Source of the DNA: Candidatus Caenarcanales bacterium | GTDB lineage: Bacteria; Cyanobacteriota; Vampirovibrionia; Caenarcaniphilales; Caenarcanaceae | Reading direction: 5' to 3' | DNA: 14,230 nucleotides | NCBI GenBank assembly: GCA_947489925.1 | Contig: CANLFK010000039.1 | Coordinates: 1 to 14,230, forward strand | Translations under genes and position numbers: made by a program | In this document: in pieces, positions 7,155 to 12,499 of the stretch | Position numbering within the stretch: the stretch's first letter is position 1 | How the letters are laid out: every line of letters begins with the position of its first letter | Notes under the pieces: generated by a model | What the model was told of the DNA's origin: nothing | The model's input: the letters and a program-made list of their open reading frames with translations, nothing else | Database searches by the model: none

Positions 7155-7156
7155 TT

Positions 7157-7296
7157 TTATTTTTCAGCTCTCAAAGATTTTGCTTTTTCTTGAAGCTCTT
7201 TCACTGTTAAACTTGCTGAAGAAGACTACTATAGATTTTAGAAGCTTCTATTAAAAACTTTAAAGGTGCAATAATTGGCTTAAAAATATCAAACAT
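7157..7296 (-). pseudogene. Small ORF at operon end, probably frame-broken
   Basis: The ATG at 7296 lies four bases after the stop of the 295-aa membrane protein gene, with AAGGAG inside that gene's end (spacing about 15). It opens a 29-aa frame, MFDIFKPIIAPLKFLIEASK..., that stops at 7207. In another frame the sequence continues as SLTVKELQEKAKSLRAEK to a TAA at 7157. The two parts look like one short protein (about 45 aa: a hydrophobic N-terminus and a charged helical C-terminus) split by a single-base change near the run at 7215-7235. It may equally be a genuine 29-aa protein, or a sequencing error. No family is recognised. Confidence 0.35.
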
Positions 7297-7300
7297 AATT

Positions 7301-8188
7301 TTATTTACTTAGTCTCCTTGAAACTATAAAAAACAAACTGTCTGGTACAAACTTTTCACAAAAACCCGCTATGAAAGACCAAACTAAAACAGAAAACTCA
7401 TTATTGTTATTAGAAAGTATTTTATCTGAGAATATTATTTTTAATAAATTACCTTTAATCGTAAAAAATAAAATAATAGCAAATACTAAACCAGATAATG
7501 CCGCCATGAATACTCCCATAAATAACCTAAACAAAGTAGCGTCAATACTAAATACTTTTTCTGAATCGGTTTTCGCTGGTATATATTCTTCAGAAGACTG
7601 ATTTAAACGACCAAGTGAACTAATTACACCACCCATAAAACCAAATAAGCTAACCCATAAAATCAAAGAACTTTCATTAATACCATAATCACATATTCTT
7701 AAAGTATTAAAAATACCAAACACAATTAACCATAAAATACTAATTAATAATAAAAAATAAAGAGTATATTTTGCAATTTCATTTCTACTATGTTCTCTGG
7801 CAATAAAGCTGATTTGTGCCATTTGAGTAGCCGTAAGTAAAGATAATAAATCCGCTCTCAAGTCTTTTTCCTCAATAGTTTTTAAATCAGTATTTGGCTT
7901 TATCAGTGAACTATCTAAATAATCCTGATAACTTGTTGGTAGAGCATATTTTCTAAATTCCTTTCTTAAATGCCACACTTTACTCTCTAATTGCTCGAAT
8001 GACATATTTTGAATAATATAAGATTCTAACTTAAAAATAATTTCTAAACTAATATTTTCGATATTACTTTCTTTTATTTCATTCAGCATTTCTCCGCTTT
8101 GTTTCAGCGATTCCAGCTCTGTTTTTAAAACCGCAAAGTAATGTAATAAATACTTTTTATACTCAGAATTTAGTTTTATTTTTTCCAT
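7301..8188 (-). CDS. Four-segment membrane protein of unknown function, 295 aa
   Basis: The first 140 residues are charged and helical (cytoplasmic, possibly coiled coil near 20-75). Four hydrophobic segments follow: about 141-160, 174-193 (with GFMGGVISSLGRL), 221-243 and 265-285. The last contains FIAGFCEKFVPDSL, a pattern (AGFxExxVPDxL) I have seen in uncharacterised bacterial membrane proteins; I cannot name the family. There is no signal peptide. The ATG at 8188 is one base after the stop of the upstream pentapeptide-like membrane gene (TAA-A-ATG), which strongly implies translational coupling and a shared function in the membrane. As the last intact gene of the accessory operon it may be the partner of the 777-aa protein. 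Confidence 0.8.
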   Translation of the reverse strand: MEKIKLNSEYKKYLLHYFAVLKTELESLKQSGEMLNEIKESNIENISLEIIFKLESYIIQNMSFEQLESKVWHLRKEFRKYALPTSYQDYLDSSLIKPNTDLKTIEEKDLRADLLSLLTATQMAQISFIAREHSRNEIAKYTLYFLLLISILWLIVFGIFNTLRICDYGINESSLILWVSLFGFMGGVISSLGRLNQSSEEYIPAKTDSEKVFSIDATLFRLFMGVFMAALSGLVFAIILFFTIKGNLLKIIFSDKILSNNNNEFSVLVWSFIAGFCEKFVPDSLFFIVSRRLSK

Positions 8189-8189
8189 T

Positions 8190-10523
8190 TTATTTTAGTT
8201 TGTCGGGGCAGTATTTTGTTACAAATATTTTCAAGTCATCGCTTAGTTGAGTATTCTTTAGTGATTCAGCTAAACATATATTCTCTGTTATTGTCGTGAA
8301 ATAAATCTTGTAGTTGTCTGATGAACATTTATCGTCCTTAGTTTGTTCCTTAAAAGATAAGCTACTCAAATCTCTGTCTTTTATAAGGTCTTTCACAAGA
8401 ATAAAATTATCTCCTACCTTTAATGCTAGTTCACAACGAGGAAATTCATATTTTTCTAGACAAACTGTTGAGCAATTACTATTTTTAGATCCGTATAAAC
8501 TCAGAGCTTCACATAAATTAGCTTCTTGTAAAATATCTGGTAAAAATTGTTTCTCTTTATCTTTTTTATCTTTTCTAAATTTCTTGACGGTATTATTGAT
8601 TGGATCTACGAGTGAATTGTACAAAGAACTAAAAAACTGCTTCAATTTATAGCCAAAATCTACTTTTTTACAAATAATATTTTTTGTATTTGTAAAATCT
8701 GCAAAAGTCAAATCAGAATCTTTAAAAACTATTCTGTTTAAATTAAGTCCCGTAAAATAAGCTCCTCTAAAATAATTTCTATTTTTTATTTGGGTTTTTA
8801 TAAGTTCTATTTGCTTATTATTTATATAGTCTTGATTAAAAAAAACATAAACATCTTCATAATATTGAGATAATAATTTGTCTTTATTGCATAGTTTCTT
8901 AAAAAAATCAGCTTCTTCTTCACTCTCAAAATTCTCAGAACTTTTAGTTTCATTCTTGCAAAATTGTTTAATAAAGAAATCAAGGCTCATTGGTTTTAGT
9001 ACTTCAGGACAACCACTCTTCTGATCATTGATTTCAGATACTATTTTTTGATCCATTTCTGTATTCCAAAGAGACCAAGCTTCACATAAATCTTTAGACT
9101 TAAGCTCTTCTTGAGGCTCTTCCATTTTCTTTACTATTCCTCTTAAATCTGAATTTATAAAAATGGTTCCCTGAAAATTATATTTTTCTTTTTCCCCTAA
9201 TTCAACTTCTCTTAAATTGATCCCATTTACTATTCTATCAAGCCAAGGTCCGATATTTGCTCGGTAATTCATGCTAAATTCAACTTTATTATCTTTTTTC
9301 TCTTCTTCTATATCTTCAGTTTTGGCTTGCTTGAAGTTTGCATAACTTAAGTCGGTGTCCTGATCAATATTAAGATGTCTAATATTGACTTTCGGTATAT
9401 CTGCATACTTCAAACTAGCACCAGTGAAATCACCCCATAGCTGATCATATATAATCGCATGATCAAGTATTATTTTACCTCCAAAGTAAGGCATATCTAT
9501 ATTGATTAATTCTGCGCCTTTCCAATTAATAGTTCTTCCATATTTAAATTTGTCCTTTGATTCAATATCTTCTATGTATAAATGTGTAGGATACCAAGAG
9601 TATTCTTCTAACAGTTTAAATGATAAGCCCAAAACAAGGACTGGAAGAAGAAAAAAGACCAGTGAAGTTTTTGGATACTGAAGAATAAACTTTTTAGTCT
9701 TCAAAGCTGTGTAAAAAATAAATCTTTTGGTTTTTAAAACTTTGAAAGAAGCAAAATTTTTAATTCTTAAAGCTTTATAAAAAATAAAACCAATAATACC
9801 AAAGCAAATAGAAATAATACCCATAGAAGAATACAAATACCAAGCATCTGTAATAAACTCATTTTGGGCTAAAAGCCAAATAAGCCAAGGACAAAAAGAT
9901 AAAATACCCCAAATAACAGTGTTGGTTATACTAGTGTATTTAACTTTATCTTGGCTATTACTTGTCTCTCTAAACCTGCGTTGATAATAAGTAGCTAAAA
10001 TAAATGCAAAACAAGTTATAGTAAAAATACAGCTCTCTTTAACCAATTCACGCCCTTTAAGAGTTACACAAAAAGATTTTAAACAAACAAAAATAATACT
10101 ATAAAAAGTAGTTAATTCCGAAAGAATAGTTTGTATTTTGCCAAAAATACCAGTCTCTGGGTAAACTAATGAATTATAAAGAGAAAAAGGAAATACTCTA
10201 TCTTCTTTTTTCTCATGATCAATATTCTTGACTTTGCTTGATAATTCAGCTACTTTGTGGAGAGCGACTTGCAAGCCAATATATATAAAAACTAATAATA
10301 AAGGTGCAAACCAAATAAATATTTCTACAGGTACATTACTTTTAATAAGTGGTAATTCTAAAGTGGAATTTTGAAGATATAAAGCTTTATCTGGAATAGT
10401 AGACAAACTAATTAGTACAAATACAACTGAACCTAAATATATAAAATAAAGTTTTTCAGCTTGCCCAGCGGCATCTTTGATATTATTGTAAATCCAGTCT
10501 GGTGTTGTGTCTTGGTTTTGCAT
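8190..10523 (-). CDS. Multi-pass membrane protein with pentapeptide-like repeats, 777 aa
   Basis: Numbers below count from an upstream ATG at 10589; subtract 22 for the start preferred here. Membrane segments are near 47-63, 90-110, 163-175, 186-201, 224-240, 251-270 and 308-325. The N-terminal part (DWIYNNIKDAAGQAEKLYFI..., then FIWFAPLLLVFIYIGLQVAL) resembles the membrane region of a group of bacterial pentapeptide-repeat proteins. The soluble part has irregular A(D/N)LxX-type repeats at 357-420, 470-483 and 606-640, and three copies of an LCEAxSL motif (501, 692, 771). Between membrane segments six and seven lie three 11-residue basic repeats (270-302). The ATG at 10523 avoids a 50-base overlap with the upstream gene and starts just before the conserved region. 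No catalytic motif is seen; it may be a scaffold or anchor. Confidence 0.78.
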   Translation of the reverse strand: MQNQDTTPDWIYNNIKDAAGQAEKLYFIYLGSVVFVLISLSTIPDKALYLQNSTLELPLIKSNVPVEIFIWFAPLLLVFIYIGLQVALHKVAELSSKVKNIDHEKKEDRVFPFSLYNSLVYPETGIFGKIQTILSELTTFYSIIFVCLKSFCVTLKGRELVKESCIFTITCFAFILATYYQRRFRETSNSQDKVKYTSITNTVIWGILSFCPWLIWLLAQNEFITDAWYLYSSMGIISICFGIIGFIFYKALRIKNFASFKVLKTKRFIFYTALKTKKFILQYPKTSLVFFLLPVLVLGLSFKLLEEYSWYPTHLYIEDIESKDKFKYGRTINWKGAELINIDMPYFGGKIILDHAIIYDQLWGDFTGASLKYADIPKVNIRHLNIDQDTDLSYANFKQAKTEDIEEEKKDNKVEFSMNYRANIGPWLDRIVNGINLREVELGEKEKYNFQGTIFINSDLRGIVKKMEEPQEELKSKDLCEAWSLWNTEMDQKIVSEINDQKSGCPEVLKPMSLDFFIKQFCKNETKSSENFESEEEADFFKKLCNKDKLLSQYYEDVYVFFNQDYINNKQIELIKTQIKNRNYFRGAYFTGLNLNRIVFKDSDLTFADFTNTKNIICKKVDFGYKLKQFFSSLYNSLVDPINNTVKKFRKDKKDKEKQFLPDILQEANLCEALSLYGSKNSNCSTVCLEKYEFPRCELALKVGDNFILVKDLIKDRDLSSLSFKEQTKDDKCSSDNYKIYFTTITENICLAESLKNTQLSDDLKIFVTKYCPDKLK
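9684..9782 (-). repeat. Three tandem 33-base units inside the membrane-protein gene
   Basis: Three consecutive 33-base units code for FYKALRIKNFA, SFKVLKTKRFI and FYTALKTKKFI. The pattern is [F/S][F/Y]x[A/V]L[K/R][T/I]KxF[A/I]. Each unit has three to five basic residues and regular aromatic positions, so it could form an amphipathic helix on the cytoplasmic membrane face between two membrane segments. The DNA copies have diverged but keep register exactly. Confidence 0.6.
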
Positions 10524-10539
10524 TTTAGTTATTAATGAT

Positions 10540-11115
10540 TTATTTGGTAGGATGAAAGCATTGCTCCAAGTTTTTAAGTAGACATTCATTGTCCTGATTA
10601 TTTTTAATAATTCGTTTCAAAAAAATATAAGCTTGTGCTTTCATTGTTTTATCATCGGAGTATAAATTTCCAGCCGCTTCATCAATTTTCTCTCTAGCAG
10701 AGGCTATTTTCAATCTATCTCTTTCATCACCTAATAAAAGCTGAGAAGTAATATTAAAAGGCTTAAAGTTTACACTGTAGTTTAATTGATTACCTGTACT
10801 AGCTCTAGCCAAGCTATTTCCACTATCAGACCATACCCAAGCATTACCAATACTTCCAGACGGAAGAGATTCTTTAAATGCTTCCCATTTAGCTTCTTTA
10901 TGTTCTAAGTCTTTTTCAGTATAAGCAGTTATTTGATAATAATTAATTTTAGTTTTGGAATCAGAAATAGATTTAATAAATTCCATACAAGCCTGCTCTT
11001 TTTCTAAATTTTCACAAATATTATTTTCAGTTGTCTTACCACCAGCACAAGCAAAAGAACTTAAACTAAAAGTAGCGAATAGTATTAAGAAAAGTATTTT
11101 AATTGTATTTTTCAT
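10540..11115 (-). CDS. Small exported protein, 191 aa, second of a signal-peptide pair
   Basis: Residues 1-24 form a signal peptide (MKNTIKILFLILFATFSLSS, then FACA), with a likely signal peptidase I cut after Ala24; Cys23 sits in only a poor lipobox, so a lipoprotein is less likely. The mature part is about 167 aa with several Cys residues and a Trp-rich segment, NAWVWSDSGNSLARASTGN (90-108). The SGNxxARA string also occurs in the M8 protease encoded two genes upstream. No zinc-binding motif is present and I recognise no family. The ATG overlaps the stop of the upstream gene (ATGA at 11112-11115), so translation is probably coupled. The first 57 bases are 49/57 identical to those of that upstream gene. 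Confidence 0.75.
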   Translation of the reverse strand: MKNTIKILFLILFATFSLSSFACAGGKTTENNICENLEKEQACMEFIKSISDSKTKINYYQITAYTEKDLEHKEAKWEAFKESLPSGSIGNAWVWSDSGNSLARASTGNQLNYSVNFKPFNITSQLLLGDERDRLKIASAREKIDEAAGNLYSDDKTMKAQAYIFLKRIIKNNQDNECLLKNLEQCFHPTK

Positions 11116-11627
11116 TTATTTATTGTCTCTTTTTGTATTTTAATTGAAGGATTCTTATAAATAAAAGCTTTAAACTTCCTTGCATAATCAGGATTAGGGT
11201 AATTCGGATCATATAATAAAGTTAGACCAGAAAGAGTAACTTGACAAACATTCTCCTCGCATTTAAGAGCTTCACTTCTAATGAATTCTCTCTTTTGTGA
11301 TTCAAATTCATTAAATTGTACATGATTATAATAGCCAGTTATGTTCTGTGGTGGAGCGATCAGAGTGTTGTTATTCTTAGTTTGTGCTTCGCTAGGATCA
11401 GGAAAAGGTAATCCTTTTTGACCATTGTCAGGAGTCATCAATCCTGCGGGTCTTGGTCTTCTGTAAAAATCAGGATTTACTTTAGTTACTGGATGTATTG
11501 GTTTAATTGCATAGCGATTTACTGGTGGCTTTGCTTGACCACTATTTGTTATACCACCAATAGCCCAATTACTTAAATTGAAAGTAGTAAGTAGTATTAA
11601 AAAAAGTATTTTAATTAGATTTTTCAT
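11112..11627 (-). CDS. Small exported protein, 171 aa, first of a signal-peptide pair
   Basis: Residues 1-22 are a signal peptide (MKNLIKILFLILLTTFNLSN, then WA). The mature protein begins with a Pro-rich, probably unfolded region (about 33-95: PPVNRYAIKP, PRPAG, LPFPDPSE, IAPPQN), followed by a more structured end with a Cys pair (about Cys123 and Cys128) close enough for a disulphide. No family is recognised. The ATG at 11627 follows a copy of the leader repeat with AAAAGGAA 13 bases before it. Its TGA overlaps the ATG of the next gene. The mature part is unrelated to the partner with which it shares the signal peptide. Confidence 0.72.
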   Translation of the reverse strand: MKNLIKILFLILLTTFNLSNWAIGGITNSGQAKPPVNRYAIKPIHPVTKVNPDFYRRPRPAGLMTPDNGQKGLPFPDPSEAQTKNNNTLIAPPQNITGYYNHVQFNEFESQKREFIRSEALKCEENVCQVTLSGLTLLYDPNYPNPDYARKFKAFIYKNPSIKIQKETINK

Positions 11628-11693
11628 TCTATTACTAATTCCTTTTGTATGTAAGTCGTTTTTTGTTTGGCAATTCGCATTTTTATTGTTTTT
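11628..11693 (-). repeat. Leader repeat copy B (before the 171-aa gene)
   Basis: On the plus strand CCTTTTGTATGTAAGT begins at 11641 exactly as it does at 13621 in copy A. Over positions 11641-11691 the two differ at three bases plus a 2-base gap. It overlaps the end of the protease gene by about 10 bases. It contains the ribosome binding site of the 171-aa gene (AAAAGGAA on the minus strand). It also holds an 18-codon ORF, MRIAKQKTTYIQKELVIE, whose TGA overlaps the ATG of that gene. Confidence 0.75.
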
Positions 11694-12393
11694 TTATTTT
11701 GTTTTTAAAATAAATTTCTTCATTCAATTCGGTTTCTTCAAAATAATCCAAATCAATTTTTTCAACACTTTCCATCATTGAAAAAGTTATGCCATCTACT
11801 TCTTGAATTAATTCTGTTAATGGGGTTTTATACAATAAATCTTCTTTTATAAAGTGTCCCAAAAGTCTCATTACTCTAATTGTTGCTGGTAAAACATACT
11901 CATATTTGTCTTTAAAACCTGTCATTAACTCTTGTTTAAATCGGCTTTCTTCATCCCAATGAGAATATTGTGTACCTGGACCATAATCTGTTTCAACAGA
12001 CATATACTGTAGATCGCTTAATTGTCTTATCGATTGATTAGTAAATCTTCCAGACCTAAAGTCAAATAGTGTATACCATTGATCATATCCTATACCTAGT
12101 AAATGACCAATTTCATGAATTATCGTTCCAGCAATTTCATAATCAGAAAACTGTTGCAAGAATCGTACATTGAATTGTACAACTCCATAAATATTTCCAT
12201 CTGGAGATCTATATGGTTTATAAGCTCTAGCAATTGTATTACCGCTACTATTAAATGTACCTAGCCTAACTATAATAGAAGAAGCTGGTTGTACAAATCT
12301 ATTCCAAAAATTACAAGCTAGTTTAGCTGTTGTTTCTAGTTTAATCCACCAAGTTTGAGAGGAATCTTCAATTCTATATGTTATTATCGTCAT
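11683..12393 (-). CDS. Leishmanolysin-like (M8 family) zinc metalloprotease, 236 aa
   Basis: The active site HEIGH is at His93-Glu94-His97, continuing LLGIG. In metzincins with HExxHxxGxxH the third ligand would be residue 103, but this is Tyr. Instead the downstream pattern VETDYGPGTQYSHWDE (133-148) followed by QELMTGF (154-160) matches M8/leishmanolysin-like bacterial enzymes, where the His of SHWDE (His145) is the distant third ligand and the Met of ELMTG (Met157) forms the Met-turn. All key residues are thus present and it should be active. The protease core is nearly complete (about 30-185), and a charged acidic tail follows (about 195-236). There is no signal peptide or propeptide, unusual for this family: it either acts inside the cell or leaves by a system that does not use Sec. 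The ATG at 12393 is preceded by AAAAAGGAAAAC in leader-repeat copy C. Confidence 0.85.
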   Translation of the reverse strand: MTIITYRIEDSSQTWWIKLETTAKLACNFWNRFVQPASSIIVRLGTFNSSGNTIARAYKPYRSPDGNIYGVVQFNVRFLQQFSDYEIAGTIIHEIGHLLGIGYDQWYTLFDFRSGRFTNQSIRQLSDLQYMSVETDYGPGTQYSHWDEESRFKQELMTGFKDKYEYVLPATIRVMRLLGHFIKEDLLYKTPLTELIQEVDGITFSMMESVEKIDLDYFEETELNEEIYFKNKIKKQ

Positions 12394-12422
12394 TTTTCAG
12401 TTTTCCTTTTTTGTGTAAGTAT
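12391..12422 (-). repeat. Leader repeat copy C (before the protease gene)
   Basis: This partial copy keeps the downstream half of the repeat: on the minus strand ACTTACA, then AAAAGGAAAACT, then AAAAATGAC with the protease start codon. The Shine-Dalgarno GG lies 11 bases before the ATG, the same distance as in copy A. The upstream half (the part with GCAATTTGCAT on the plus strand) is missing. Confidence 0.65.
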
Positions 12423-12439
12423 TTTTAAACAAATAATTT

Positions 12440-12486
12440 ATAGAGTGAAGGTAATCGAAAACAAGCTCTCTTTCCCTGCACTCTAT
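12440..12486. repeat. Inverted repeat between SGNH and protease genes
   Basis: ATAGAGTG (12440-12447) is the exact complement of 12479-12486. After one mismatch, three more pairs extend the stem (12449-12451 with 12475-12477), leaving a 23-base loop. On the minus strand it begins 14 bases after the SGNH stop and ends about 46 bases before the protease ATG. No U-run follows, so it is more likely an RNA stability or attenuation hairpin than a terminator. Confidence 0.45.
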
Positions 12487-12499
12487 TTAGTTTGACCTT

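Noticed and set aside
7157..7296. DUF4160-type toxin partner for the DUF2442 gene
   Set aside because: The short frames here are on the opposite strand, too short, and show no DUF4160 pattern.
8314..8652. Plus-strand open frame of 112 codons
   Set aside because: It lies fully inside the long membrane-protein gene on the other strand and shows no family pattern.
10524..10589. Upstream ATG at 10589 for the large membrane protein
   Set aside because: It would overlap the preceding gene by 50 bases, its AGGA is only two bases from the ATG, and the extra 22 residues precede the conserved region. The ATG at 10523 is preferred, though not proven.
12440..12486. Rho-independent terminator between SGNH and protease genes
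   Set aside because: The stem is AT-rich with a long loop and no U-run follows on the minus strand, so it is listed only as an inverted repeat.
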